Positions 43,431 to 52,870 of a stretch of DNA of 64,000 nucleotides are shown here, piece after piece. Source of the DNA: Mesorhizobium sp. YM1C-6-2 (GTDB taxonomy: Bacteria; Pseudomonadota; Alphaproteobacteria; Rhizobiales; Rhizobiaceae); contig NZ_RCIZ01000001.1 in NCBI RefSeq assembly GCF_003666685.1, positions 682,001-746,000 on the forward strand, in the 5' to 3' direction. The translations under genes were made by a program, and so were the position numbers. Under the pieces are notes generated by a model. It ran no database searches and was not told the DNA's origin. It saw only the letters and a list, made by a program, of their open reading frames with translations. Every line of letters starts with the position of its first letter. Position 1 is the stretch's first letter.

Positions 43431-44420
43431 TCAGTTCCGAGCGGGTGCGACGACCTGCCCTTGCAGAGGCTCGCCGCGTGCGACGGGCCTTCCGTCGCCG
43501 ACGTAGCCTTCGAAGAAGGCAGGCAGGCCTTCGCCCTGATGAAGTATGGGCGTTGTCTGCAGATGGAAGTGGAGATGCGGTTCGGTGGTGTTGCCGCTGT
43601 TGCCGCAACGGCCAAGCTCGGTTCCTTGTTGGATCCGCTCGCCGGGCTTTACGGCAACGCTGCCGCGCCTGAGATGCGCCAGAAAGGCGTACTCGCCGTT
43701 GCCGAGGTCGAGCACGACATGATTGCCCGCGGCGTTCTCCGCATCGGTGTGGCCGATCGCCTGATCCGGCTGGCCGTCGGCTACGGCGGCGACGATGGCC
43801 TCGGCCGGAGCGAGGATAGGCCGGTCCCAGCAAAAATAGTTCTCGAGCTTTGACGGGTCGCCGGTGTGGCTGGCGCCGTCGCGGCGGATAAGGAAGTCGT
43901 AGGCGAAGCGCTGTGCCTTGTCGGCGGCATGATAGTTCTGCTCGATCGTGCGGCCACCCCAGAACACGAACCACTCGCCCTCGAACGGCAGGCTGAGCCG
44001 CGCCTTCGTCCGGTAGTCAAGGAACCGGCTTTCGGCCGCCTGGGGCGCCTGCCGAACGAAGAAGCCGGCAATGCGGCGCTCTTCATCGAAGGTCCACTGC
44101 ATGAGGACGGGCGCGCCCGACTTCGCCCAGCGCGCGGTGCGGATGTAGATGTCGTAGCCCTCATGCCTCAGCGTCTTTTCCTCGGGCGGTCCTGTTTCTG
44201 CGCCGAAACCGGTTTCGAGGTCGTCCCGGAATTTCTTCAGCGCCTCGATCGTGCCGAAGCCGGATTGCATTTCCGGCGTCATGGCGGTCCAGAGGCTTTC
44301 GAAATCGCGATTGAAGAAGGCCTGCGATCGCTGTCGGCCCTCGGCGAGCACGGAATCGTCTGCAAGAAGAGGCGAGACAGGGAGAAGAAGCATGGCGGCA
44401 AGAAGCAGCGTACGGATCAT
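43431..44420 (-). CDS. secreted M23-like metallopeptidase with N-terminal DUF3887-like domain
   Basis: A 329-residue exported protein: signal peptide (about 1-19, MIRTLLLAAMLLLPVSPLLAD), a DUF3887-like N-terminal half (RQRSQAFFNRDFESLWTAMTPEMQS) and a C-terminal LytM/M23 fold with the zinc motif H-x-H in HLHFHLQ and GNHVVLDLGNGEYAFLAHLRRGS. The usual HxxxD first motif is replaced by a longer NYHAADKAQRFAYDF. It may cut peptidoglycan cross-links. ATG 44420 chosen for its signal peptide; the frame opens to 44528. Convergent with the MFS gene, 2 bp between stops. Confidence 0.82.
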   Translation of the reverse strand: MIRTLLLAAMLLLPVSPLLADDSVLAEGRQRSQAFFNRDFESLWTAMTPEMQSGFGTIEALKKFRDDLETGFGAETGPPEEKTLRHEGYDIYIRTARWAKSGAPVLMQWTFDEERRIAGFFVRQAPQAAESRFLDYRTKARLSLPFEGEWFVFWGGRTIEQNYHAADKAQRFAYDFLIRRDGASHTGDPSKLENYFCWDRPILAPAEAIVAAVADGQPDQAIGHTDAENAAGNHVVLDLGNGEYAFLAHLRRGSVAVKPGERIQQGTELGRCGNSGNTTEPHLHFHLQTTPILHQGEGLPAFFEGYVGDGRPVARGEPLQGQVVAPARN

Positions 44421-44632
44421 CGCGCCGTCAGTATGGCTTGCGGGAACATGTGTCGAGAACCGGTTAGATCGGCGATGGTTCCGAAGACGAAACGAAGTAT
44501 CCGGCCGTCGCGACTGCGTTTCGGTCAAGAATGTGTGGAGGGCACAGTTGATATCGCCGACCGTGCTTGACCCGAGGTCAGATAGGGATAGACACGATTG
44601 GAGCTTCCCTCAAGTCAGTTGCAGTGCATGCC

Positions 44633-44842
44633 ATGTTGATCAGAGAACCAGTCGTCGAAAAACCCAAGAATGCCATTAGGCATTCGAGCTACGAAACGGA
44701 ATGCCGCGAGGCCCTGAGGCCGCATCTCGAGGCGGTCCTCGATCTGGCGGTGAAGGCCGGCTGGGACCGCAACATGGCAAGCTACAGCCTGATGTACCTC
44801 GCCGCGAAAACCACGCGTCCGGCCGAAAGAAGCGCTGCCTGA
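44633..44842 (+). CDS. small hypothetical protein
   Basis: A 69-residue soluble protein (MLIREPVVEKPKN..., then SYETECREALRPHLEAVLDLAVKAGWDRNMASYSLMYLAAKTT), predicted mostly helical. I recognise no domain. The helix-rich C-terminal half and clean ATG at 44633 favour a real gene over chance, but the frame opens upstream to 44567 and there is no strong ribosome-binding site. Confidence 0.5.
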   Translation: MLIREPVVEKPKNAIRHSSYETECREALRPHLEAVLDLAVKAGWDRNMASYSLMYLAAKTTRPAERSAA

Positions 44843-44968
44843 TACCTTTTCCAGGACTGTTGGCTGGATGACTTGGCCGCCCTTTCCTAAGCAGGGCGAC
44901 TTGCCTATGAAGGGATGCGCAGTGCGTCCGCGCTGCGGCGAAACCTCTTCGACCGGCAGTGGGACCCG

Positions 44969-45769
44969 ATGACCAGCCACAGCGAACGCCTCACCTTCGC
45001 CCGCGAGCTAGCCGAGCGCGCGGGAAAGCTCGGCATGGAGTTCTTCCGGAAGCTCGATTCGCTGACGATCGAGAACAAGGGGCATCAGGATCTGGTCTCC
45101 GAGGCCGACCGCGAGGTCGAGCTGTTCGTGCGGCGCGAGATCGCCAAGACCTATCCTGACGACGGCGTCATCGGCGAGGAGCATGCGCCGACAAAGGGCT
45201 CGACTGGCTATGACTGGGTGATCGACCCGATCGACGGCACGGCGAATTTCGTGCGCGGCATTCCCGCCTGGTGCGTGGTGATCGCCTGCGCCAAGGATGG
45301 CGTGACCGTTACCGGCGTCATCCACGAGCCGTCGACCGGCGAGACCTTCTATGGCGAGAAGGGTGGTGGCGCGTTTCTCAACGGCCGGCCGATCAAGACG
45401 ACCATGTCGAACAGCCTCGGCGACGGCTCGCTCGGCATCGGCTTCTCGAACCGCCGCGAGACGACGGCCGTACCGGCTTTGATCAAGGATCTTCTGGCGC
45501 GGGGCGGAGTCTTCTACCGCAATGCCTCCGGCGCGCTGATGCTGGCCTATGTCGCGTCGGGCCGACTGCTCGGCTACATCGAGAACCACATGAATGCCTG
45601 GGACTGCATCGCCGGCATACTGCTTGTCGAGGAGGCCGGCGGCCGCGTCATCACGCCCGATCCGGCGACAGTGCTTGAGCGGGGCACGGTCGTGGTCGTT
45701 GGCGGGGCCGAGATTTTCGACGACATATTTGCGCTCTGCGCCGAGACATTCGGGCTCACGCCGAAATAA
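44969..45769 (+). CDS. inositol-monophosphatase-family phosphatase
   Basis: A 266-residue Mg-dependent phosphatase of the IMPase/CysQ/histidinol-phosphatase group. Motifs are GEEHAPT, WVIDPIDGTANFVRGIPAWCV (metal-binding D-x-I-D-G-T) and NAWDCIAGILLVEEAGG (WD near residue 210). It could release myo-inositol, histidinol or another polyol from its phosphate. Its 3' end overlaps the convergent ATPase gene by 14 bp, and the AfuABC-like importer and Gfo/Idh dehydrogenase beyond suggest a role in a sugar-phosphate pathway; that link is inference. Confidence 0.87.
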   Translation: MTSHSERLTFARELAERAGKLGMEFFRKLDSLTIENKGHQDLVSEADREVELFVRREIAKTYPDDGVIGEEHAPTKGSTGYDWVIDPIDGTANFVRGIPAWCVVIACAKDGVTVTGVIHEPSTGETFYGEKGGGAFLNGRPIKTTMSNSLGDGSLGIGFSNRRETTAVPALIKDLLARGGVFYRNASGALMLAYVASGRLLGYIENHMNAWDCIAGILLVEEAGGRVITPDPATVLERGTVVVVGGAEIFDDIFALCAETFGLTPK

Positions 45770-46832
45770 GCACCGGCCCGCGCGCCGGAAAGCCTAAGCC
45801 GACCGGCTGGCCTGCTTCGAAAGGCGCATCCACGTCCGGCGATATGACGAATGCGTCGCCCAGCTCCGTCGACAGGATGAATTCGAGGTGACTGCCGACA
45901 TAGGTCGCCTTTTCGATCGTGCCGGGCAGCGTGTCCGGCGTGTCCTTCGGATGGAGCACGATGCGGTTCGGCCGCGCGGCAAGCTTGGCCGGACCGGGGC
46001 CGAAGCCGCGCGCCGGCAGGGATAGAGTGAGGCCGCCGAGGCGGACGGACGCGATGCCGTTCTCGACGGCGCTTATCTCGCAGTGAAAGATGTTGGCCTC
46101 GCCGATGAAATCGGCGACGAAAGCGTTGGCGGGCGCATCGTAGAGTTCGCGCGGCGTGCCGTCCTGCGCGATCGTCGCATTGTTCATGACGATGATGCGG
46201 TCGGATACGGCAAGCGCCTCCTCCTGGTCGTGCGTGACATAGACGACGGTGAGGCCGAGCTTTTGCTGGATCTCGCGGATTTCCTCGCGCACATGGCGGC
46301 GCAGCTTGGCGTCGAGGTTGGACAGCGGCTCGTCGAAGAGCAGCACCTGCGGTTCCAGCACCAGCGCGCGTGCCACGGCGACGCGCTGCTGCTGACCGCC
46401 GGAGAGCTGGCTTGGCAGGCGCTCGCCGTAGCCCGACAGGCCGACGAGTTCGAGGCCGGCGCGGGCGCGCTCGGCGACCTCCTTCTTGGCGAAGCCGGAG
46501 AAGCGCAGACCGTACTGGACGTTCTCGTCGACGGTCATATGCGGGAACAGCGCATAGGACTGGAAGACCATCGAGACGTCGCGGTCGGTCGCCGGCAGCT
46601 TCGTCACGTCGACCCCGCCGATGAGGATACGCCCCTCGGTCGCCATCTCCAGCCCGGCGATCATCCTCAGCGTCGTCGTCTTGCCGCAGCCGGAGGGGCC
46701 GAGCAGCGTCACCAGCTTGCCGGCCTCGATCGCCAGCGAGATGCCGTCGACGGCGGGCGTCTTCGCCTTGCCGTATATCTTGGTGACGTCGTTGAACTCG
46801 ACCGAAGCGGCGTTGCTCTTGATCTCGGCCAT
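45756..46832 (-). CDS. ABC transporter ATP-binding protein (Fe3+/sugar-phosphate AfuC-like)
   Basis: A 358-residue CUT1/Fbp-type ATPase: Walker A LLGPSGCGKTTTLRMIAGLE, Q-loop YALFPHMTV, signature [15 protein letters not shown], Walker B LLFDEPLSNLDAKL, H-loop THDQEEALA and a C-terminal TOBE domain (about 240-358). Last gene of the three-gene importer; it shares one base with the permease stop (TGATG). Confidence 0.9.
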   Translation of the reverse strand: MAEIKSNAASVEFNDVTKIYGKAKTPAVDGISLAIEAGKLVTLLGPSGCGKTTTLRMIAGLEMATEGRILIGGVDVTKLPATDRDVSMVFQSYALFPHMTVDENVQYGLRFSGFAKKEVAERARAGLELVGLSGYGERLPSQLSGGQQQRVAVARALVLEPQVLLFDEPLSNLDAKLRRHVREEIREIQQKLGLTVVYVTHDQEEALAVSDRIIVMNNATIAQDGTPRELYDAPANAFVADFIGEANIFHCEISAVENGIASVRLGGLTLSLPARGFGPGPAKLAARPNRIVLHPKDTPDTLPGTIEKATYVGSHLEFILSTELGDAFVISPDVDAPFEAGQPVGLGFPARGPVLISA

Positions 46833-49108
46833 CAGCCGCCTCCCGTGAATGCCGGCTGAACGCGGTTCGGCAGGCTGACATTGGTGCGCGACTGCGAGAG
46901 GTCGCCCTCGTCGGCGCGCCGGCCGATGTTGCGGCTGCCGACCAGCAACTGCATGACGCCGATGACCGCGAGCATGACCAGGATGAGCACTGCCGAGTAG
47001 GCGATGGCGATGCCGTATTCATTGTTCTCGACACGGCCGACGATGTAGCTCGTCGACATGTCGTATTGCGCGCTGACCAGGAAGATGACGGCGCTGATCG
47101 CGGTCATGGCGCGCACGAAGGAATAGACAAGCGCCGCCAGGATGGCGGGCCTGAGCAGTGGCAGGACCACCTTGCGGAAGGTCTGCCAGGAATTGGCGCC
47201 AAGCGTCAGCGAGCTCTCGTCGAGGCTGCGGTCGATCTGCGACATCGAGGCGACGCCGGCGCGCACGCCGACCGGCATGTTCCGGAAGATGAAGGAGAGC
47301 ACCAGGATGATGCCGGTGCCGGTGATCTCGATCGGCGGCACGTTGAAGGCGATGACGTAGGAGACGCCGATCACCGTGCCGGGAATGGCGAAGGAGAGCA
47401 TGGTGCCGAACTCGAAGGCGTCCTTTCCGGCGAAGTTCTGCCGCACCAGCAGATAGGCGGTGAGCAGGCCGATCGCCGCGGTGAGCGGGGCCGAGATCAG
47501 CGCGATCTGCATCGTCGTCCAGAACGAGCTCCACGCGGCCCCCCGCCAATGCAGGCCGAACTCCGTCCAGCCGATGGCGAAGCTCTTCACGTAGTGGTCG
47601 AAGGTGAGCGAGAAATCGACGCCCCACAGCTTGACGAAGCTGCCGTAGAAGATGGTCACGTAGATGAACAGCGTGAACAGCGTCCAGAAGCCGGCGATCC
47701 CGTAGACGGTCCAGCGCAGGCCGCCGGGAAGCTGCGGATGCACGCCGGAGTCTCCTTTGCCTGAGACGGTCGTGTAGGACTTGCGGCCGAGCCAGAAGCG
47801 TTGCGCGTAGAAGGCGCCGAGCGTGAAGAAGAGCAGCACGATGGCAAGGATCGCCGCCTGCGCCTGGTCGTATTGCGCGCCGACGATGGCGAAGAAGATC
47901 TCGGTCGACAGCACGTCGAAATTACCGCCGAGCACCAGCGGATTGCCGAAATCGGCCATCGATTCGATGAAGCCGAGCAGGAAGGCGTTGGCCAGCCCCG
48001 GGCGCATCAGCGGCAGCGACACGGTGACGAAGGTCTGCCAGCGGTTGGCGCGCAACGTCTGCGCGGCTTCCTCCATTGACGGGCTGACGCCCTCGACGAC
48101 GCCGATCATGACGAGGAAGGCGATCGGCGTGAAGGCGAGCACCTGGGCGATCAGCAGGCCCGGCAGGCCGTACACCCAGCGGGTCGGCTGCACGTCGAAG
48201 ATTTCGGCGAAGCCCTGGGTGACGACGCCGGAGAGGCCGAAGAGCAGGATGATGGCGAGCCCGATGACGAAGGGTGGCGTGATGATGGGCAGCACGGTGA
48301 GCGCACGCAGCAGCGTGCCGTGCCGGAAGCCGGTGCGCGTCACCATCAGTGCGAAGACGAGGCCGAGCGCGGTGGTCACGACGCCAACCAGTATGGCGAG
48401 GAACAGCGAGTTCCACGCGACGCCGCAGCGCGGTCCCCCGGACAGGCAGCCGAGGCCCCAGAGCCGATCGCTGAACATCTTCTGCAGGAAGACGGCGAGC
48501 GAGTAGTCGCCATCCTGCGTGACCAGCGCGCTGGCGAACATCTGGAGGATTGGCATGAAGATGAACAGCGCCACCGCCGCGATGACGAAGCCGATCGAGC
48601 CGACGACGAATTCGTCGCCGCCGACCGCGCCGCGCGCGGCAAGGCCGAGCGTGAACAGGAACAGGAAGGCGCTGCCGACGAGCACCGCGCCCCAGCCCAT
48701 GCCGAACTGCCTGATGTCGAGTTCGCCGAAGAGCGCGGTCAGCCACTGCCACTGGAAGCCGCGCAGGCCGATGCCGAAGCCCTGCAGCATGAACCAGGTG
48801 AAGCCGGTCGCGCCGACGAGGATCAGCAAAGCGCCGAAGAGCGGCTCCTGCTTCCTGCGCTTCCACAGGAGCAAGGGCGCGAGCAGGAGAAGGCCCATCG
48901 GCGCCAGCCAGAGCTTCTCGCCTTGCAGCACCAGGAAGAGGGCCGGCGCGACGTCGCCGGACAGCGGCCAGCCGTCGAGCAGCCAGGAGAAGGTGAAGAA
49001 GTTGTCGCGTAGCCCGTACCAGGGGAGCAGGCAGTAGCCAGCCAGACCGACCGCCGTCCAAAGGGCGACGGTCGGATGCAGGGGCGGAACGCTGCGTTTG
49101 GCGCGCAA
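46832..49108 (-). CDS. ABC transporter permease, two-unit FbpB/AfuB-type
   Basis: A 758-residue protein with two permease halves, each with its EAA loop: first SMEEAAQTLRANRWQTFVTVSLPLMRPGLANAF, second SLDESSLTLGANSWQTFRKVVLPLLRPAILAAL. The N-terminal region before the first half is unusually long (about 230 residues with several extra hydrophobic segments). Such fused permeases occur in iron (FbpB) and sugar-phosphate (AfuB) importers. It starts 10 bp after the binding-protein gene. Confidence 0.9.
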   Translation of the reverse strand: MRAKRSVPPLHPTVALWTAVGLAGYCLLPWYGLRDNFFTFSWLLDGWPLSGDVAPALFLVLQGEKLWLAPMGLLLLAPLLLWKRRKQEPLFGALLILVGATGFTWFMLQGFGIGLRGFQWQWLTALFGELDIRQFGMGWGAVLVGSAFLFLFTLGLAARGAVGGDEFVVGSIGFVIAAVALFIFMPILQMFASALVTQDGDYSLAVFLQKMFSDRLWGLGCLSGGPRCGVAWNSLFLAILVGVVTTALGLVFALMVTRTGFRHGTLLRALTVLPIITPPFVIGLAIILLFGLSGVVTQGFAEIFDVQPTRWVYGLPGLLIAQVLAFTPIAFLVMIGVVEGVSPSMEEAAQTLRANRWQTFVTVSLPLMRPGLANAFLLGFIESMADFGNPLVLGGNFDVLSTEIFFAIVGAQYDQAQAAILAIVLLFFTLGAFYAQRFWLGRKSYTTVSGKGDSGVHPQLPGGLRWTVYGIAGFWTLFTLFIYVTIFYGSFVKLWGVDFSLTFDHYVKSFAIGWTEFGLHWRGAAWSSFWTTMQIALISAPLTAAIGLLTAYLLVRQNFAGKDAFEFGTMLSFAIPGTVIGVSYVIAFNVPPIEITGTGIILVLSFIFRNMPVGVRAGVASMSQIDRSLDESSLTLGANSWQTFRKVVLPLLRPAILAALVYSFVRAMTAISAVIFLVSAQYDMSTSYIVGRVENNEYGIAIAYSAVLILVMLAVIGVMQLLVGSRNIGRRADEGDLSQSRTNVSLPNRVQPAFTGGG

Positions 49109-49118
49109 GGCCGCCGGG

Positions 49119-50144
49119 CTACTGCGGCAGGCTAGACACCTCGGTGTCCCACTTCTGCAGCAGGCGCTTGCGCTCGTCGCTGGAGCCGTATTTCTTGAAG
49201 TCGTAGTCGATCAGCTTGATCGTCGACAGGTCCGGCGACAGCGGCGAGGGCGTGGCGTTCTTGTTGGACGGGAGCTGGAAGGACTTCACGTCCTTGGCCT
49301 TGTTCTGCATGTCGGCCGTAAGCGCCCAGTCGTAGAACTTCTTCGCCTGGTCCGGATTGCGTGCGCCCTTGATCAGCGACATCGAACCGATCTCGTAGCC
49401 GGTGCCTTCGCAGGGCGCCACGGTGACGATCGGGAAGCCAGCCGCCGTCTGAGCCACCGCGTCGTGCATGAAGACGATGCCTACGGTGGTCTCGCCCAGC
49501 CCCGCCGCCTTGATCGGCGCGGAGCCGGACTTGGTGTACTGATTGATGTTCTTGTGCAGCGCCTTCATGTATTCGAAGCCCTCGTCCTCGCCCATCAGCT
49601 GCACCATCGTGGCGAGCATCGTATAGGCGGTGCCCGACGAGTTCGGGTTGGCGATCTGCACCTGCCCCTTGAACTCGGGCTTGATCAGGTCGGCCCAGCA
49701 TTTGGGTTCGGGCAGGCCGTTCTTGGCGAGCAGATCCTTGTTGTAGCCGAAGCCGAGCGCGCCCGAATAGACGCCGATCGTCTTGTTGTCGGCGGCTTCC
49801 GCCTGCTTGATCGCCCAGTCATGGAGCTCGGCGCGCATGGGGGACTCGTAGGCTTCCGTCAGATCCTCCTCGGCCGCCTGCAGATGCGGGTCGCCGGTGC
49901 CGCCCCACCACACGTCGCCCTTTGGATTGGAAGCCTCGGCGCGCACCTGCGCATAGGTTTCGCCGGAGCTTTTGCGCGTCATGTCGACGGTGATGCCGGT
50001 CTCGGCTTCGAAGCCGGTCTTGATCTGCTGGCACCAGGCCTCGTCGGCGGAGCAGTAGAGGGTGAGGCTCTCGGCGTTGGCGGAGATGGTTCCGGAAGCA
50101 AGGAGCGCCGCAACGGCGGCCGAGTAAAGATGGATCGATTTCAT
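49119..50144 (-). CDS. ABC transporter substrate-binding protein (AfuA/FbpA-like)
   Basis: A 341-residue periplasmic binding protein: signal peptide (about 1-23, ends ANA), then LYCSADEAWCQQIKTGFEAETGITVDMTRKSSGETYAQVRAEASNPKGDVWWGGTGDPHLQAA. The last part is typical of the Fe3+-type family 1; without the iron-ligand tyrosine pair in the expected region, sugar phosphates are also possible, as for Actinobacillus AfuA. GGGAGGA precedes ATG 50144. Confidence 0.88.
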   Translation of the reverse strand: MKSIHLYSAAVAALLASGTISANAESLTLYCSADEAWCQQIKTGFEAETGITVDMTRKSSGETYAQVRAEASNPKGDVWWGGTGDPHLQAAEEDLTEAYESPMRAELHDWAIKQAEAADNKTIGVYSGALGFGYNKDLLAKNGLPEPKCWADLIKPEFKGQVQIANPNSSGTAYTMLATMVQLMGEDEGFEYMKALHKNINQYTKSGSAPIKAAGLGETTVGIVFMHDAVAQTAAGFPIVTVAPCEGTGYEIGSMSLIKGARNPDQAKKFYDWALTADMQNKAKDVKSFQLPSNKNATPSPLSPDLSTIKLIDYDFKKYGSSDERKRLLQKWDTEVSSLPQ

Positions 50145-50237
50145 GCGTTTCGTTCCTCCCTTTATTCGCCGACTAATCAAAGTCGCCATTGCAGGCAGAT
50201 TGGGTGTTTTCCGCTGCAATTGCAACACAAGCGCCGA

Positions 50238-51278
50238 TCAGCTCCACCGAACCGGGGTGACGGCCCGGTGCTCGGTGGCTGCGCGGTAGGCGGCGTCGAC
50301 AAGCGCAAAGGTGCGGAGATTATCTTCGCCGCGCGTCTCTGCCGGAACCCCGCGCTGCAGGCAGTCGAGGAAATGGCGGCAGGCGCCCATCGCGCCCTCC
50401 TGGCTGACGTGCCAGGGATGCGAGGTCCAGGAGAGCAGCGGTGCGCCGATGTCGTGCTCCGTGGCCTCGCCGTCGCTGGTCAGCTTCATCCGGCAGCCTG
50501 CCGTGACGACGATCGAGCCGCGTGGCCCCTCGATCTCCATCAGCGTCTCGGGAAACGCGTCGTCGGCGCGGCGCGCCTCGTAGGTGACCTCGACGGTGCT
50601 GACCGCGCCGCTCTCGTGGCGCAGCAGCATGGTCGCGGTGTCCTCGGCCCTGACCTTCGGATTGCGGCGCTGCGTTTCGCAGGAGATGCGCTGCACGTCG
50701 CCGAGCAGGAAGCGCGCGACGTCGAGCACGTGGACGCCGACATCGGCGATGACGAAGCGCTCCTCATCGTAGAAATAGGGCTGCGTACGGTAGACGTCGA
50801 AGCCGGTGCGGAAGGCGATGCGCGCCCAGCTAGGCTCACCGATCGCGCCGCTGTCGATGACCTTGCGGATCGCGCGCAGCGGCGCCTGGTAACGGAAGTT
50901 CTCGTGCACGGCGAGCCAGACGCCGGCCTTTTTCGCGGCCTCGACGATTGCTGTCGCGTCCTCCCATGTCGGGGCGAAGGGTTTTTGCACGATGGCGGCG
51001 ACGCGGTGCGCGATCGCGGTCTCGGCGAGTTCGCGGTGGGTGTCCTGCCTCGTCACGATGTCGACCGCATCGAGCTTTTCCGCGGCGAGCATCTTCCTGA
51101 CATCCGTGTACCAGGGCGCGGCGAATGTCTCACCCGCGGCCCGGGCCTTGTCGGGATCGACGTCGCAGACGGCGGCGAGCACCGCGCCGTCCGTGGCGAG
51201 ATCGCGCCAGGCGTTGAGATGATTCTGCGCATAAAAACCGCAGCCGACGACACCGATGCGGATGGTCTTGCCTGTCAT
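50238..51278 (-). CDS. Gfo/Idh/MocA-family NAD(P)-dependent oxidoreductase
   Basis: A 346-residue dehydrogenase of the glucose-fructose oxidoreductase / inositol dehydrogenase family. Rossmann motif RIGVVGCGFYAQNHLNAW, and the usual catalytic EKP is QKP (AIVQKPFAPTW), followed by the substrate segment HENFRYQAPLRAIRKVIDSGAIGEP and DVGVHVLDVARFLLG. It lies 93 bp upstream of the binding-protein gene on the same strand, so importer, dehydrogenase and the nearby phosphatase may share a substrate such as an inositol or sugar. ATG 51278 chosen; the frame opens to 51344. Confidence 0.88.
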   Translation of the reverse strand: MTGKTIRIGVVGCGFYAQNHLNAWRDLATDGAVLAAVCDVDPDKARAAGETFAAPWYTDVRKMLAAEKLDAVDIVTRQDTHRELAETAIAHRVAAIVQKPFAPTWEDATAIVEAAKKAGVWLAVHENFRYQAPLRAIRKVIDSGAIGEPSWARIAFRTGFDVYRTQPYFYDEERFVIADVGVHVLDVARFLLGDVQRISCETQRRNPKVRAEDTATMLLRHESGAVSTVEVTYEARRADDAFPETLMEIEGPRGSIVVTAGCRMKLTSDGEATEHDIGAPLLSWTSHPWHVSQEGAMGACRHFLDCLQRGVPAETRGEDNLRTFALVDAAYRAATEHRAVTPVRWS

Positions 51279-51763
51279 GTTATCTCCCTGGCGGTGACGA
51301 TTGGCATCCGGGGATGCCGTAGCCCTCGTCTCGATCTTTACCAACGTTGCCGGTGTTCATGAAGCGGGAGCAGCGCCCACCTTCCCTCAAAGGAAGGGGT
51401 ACCCGCGCGTTTCATCGATGCCACGCCTGCTTTCGCATCTGGCCATTGTCTGAATAGGTGGGAAGCGGGGCACGGGGCCGAGCCTCTCAAATTGTAATAC
51501 GTGGCCGGTTTCCCGCACCCCGCCGGCATGCTTGCCCTACCTGGAGGGGACGCAGATTCGTTTCACCGCGCGACCTCGGTCAGGGCCCGGTCCTCGGGGC
51601 TCATCACCCAGCCGCGCCACCTCCGCGCGACCGAACCGGTACCGTCCCTGCCACGCTCGCCCGGTTCGCGACCCGCGTTCCCGTGCAGGAGATGCCAGAA
51701 GTATCGCTCAACCGGGAGCGGCGTGGATAAACAGCCGCTGAATTTTCTTGCGATCGTGGGAAA
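51279..51763. other. 485-bp intergenic region with no convincing gene
   Basis: Between the Gfo/Idh gene (minus) and the luciferase-like gene (minus). Contains a short perfect hairpin CCTTCC (51380-51385) / GGAAGG (51392-51397). Open frames up to 110 codons occur but have low-complexity Arg/Pro/Ser composition and no recognisable domain. It probably holds the Gfo/Idh promoter and the 3' end of the next unit. Confidence 0.5.
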
Positions 51764-52729
51764 TCAATGGCTTGGCGGGAAAACCCGTCCACGCGATCCG
51801 CCTATTCCGGACTGTTCCCGTGCGGACGCATAGCCGGCGTCGCGTCTGGCCGCCAGGATCGGCACGGTCCGCTGGAACAGCGACGCGACGTCGCGCGAAA
51901 ACATCGATATCGCGCTCTCGTCGTCGAGCCCACTCACCATGAATTCGCAAATGCCGAGAGCGGCGTAGCCGAGCAGCGTCTGCGCGACCCGCGCCGGCGG
52001 GCCGCTGACGGCGACCGCGCCGGAAGGGGTCGGGTGACCGGCCTGTCCGGCGGGTGTGAACAGAACTGGAAGCGCGAAGCGGATCTTGCCCGTCCTGCCG
52101 TAGCGGGCGGCGGCGGTTTCCACCCGCCGCATCAGGTCGCGGATTTCCCCGACCGTGCCCGGCGTGAGTTCGAACACCGTCGCATGCCGGCCGGCGACAT
52201 TGAGCGCTATGCCGGAGACGCCGCCCATGCGGATCGGGATGTCGGCGCCCTGCGGTCCCTTCCGTTCGACGAAGCCGCCGCTGACGCTGTAGTTCGGGCC
52301 CTCGTGATCGAATGGCAGGTCGTTCGACCAGAGCCGCTTGAGCAGGACCAGATATTCGTCGGTCTGTCTCAGCGCCTCGGCATGGTCGATTTGTTCGGCC
52401 TCTTCGCCGGCATGGCCGTCCGGCCCGAACAGGAAGCGCAGCGACAACCTGCCGTCGGCGAGCCGGTCGAGTGCCGCAATCTGCCTGGAGGCGACGACCG
52501 GATCGATGACGCCCGACCAGTGGGTGAGCGCGATGCCGGGGATCGAGGTCGTACGGGCCGCTTCGGCGGCTATGTCCATGTTGGTGAGGATGCCGGCGGG
52601 ACCGTCGATGACGATCGTGCCGAACACGCTTTCAAGCACCGGGCGAAGGGCTCGCGCATCGCGGCCGCTCGACAGGTATTGCCAGGGATAACTGTTTCCG
52701 GACGGTACGTGGGTGAACTCGACTGACAT
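51764..52729 (-). CDS. luciferase-like (LLM class) flavin-dependent oxidoreductase
   Basis: A 321-residue bacterial-luciferase-family protein, FMN- or F420-dependent. IPGIALTHWSGVIDPVVASRQIAALDRLADGRLSLRFLFGPDG and the middle AEALRQTDEYLVLLKRLWSNDLPFDHEGPNYSVSGG match the family. Relatives include alkanesulfonate monooxygenase SsuD, so an organosulfur substrate is possible. No flavin reductase or ssuABC genes are adjacent. A 54-residue membrane protein is encoded upstream on the same strand. Confidence 0.85.
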   Translation of the reverse strand: MSVEFTHVPSGNSYPWQYLSSGRDARALRPVLESVFGTIVIDGPAGILTNMDIAAEAARTTSIPGIALTHWSGVIDPVVASRQIAALDRLADGRLSLRFLFGPDGHAGEEAEQIDHAEALRQTDEYLVLLKRLWSNDLPFDHEGPNYSVSGGFVERKGPQGADIPIRMGGVSGIALNVAGRHATVFELTPGTVGEIRDLMRRVETAAARYGRTGKIRFALPVLFTPAGQAGHPTPSGAVAVSGPPARVAQTLLGYAALGICEFMVSGLDDESAISMFSRDVASLFQRTVPILAARRDAGYASAREQSGIGGSRGRVFPPSH

Positions 52730-52870
52730 GCAATCTCCTCCATCGCACTAGAGTTCGCGGACTGTTTCGATTGGGTCGGGGAAGCCCCGTCGTCCTCCTG
52801 TTGGGCGCAAGCCAGGTCCCACTCGTGGGAGATAGCCTTGCCCGGGTCATTGACGCCTTGTTGCGCGGGA

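Noticed and set aside
51501-51833. 110-codon frame in the 485-bp intergenic gap
   Set aside because: Low-complexity Arg/Pro/Ser composition, overlaps the luciferase-like gene on the other strand, and matches no family I know.
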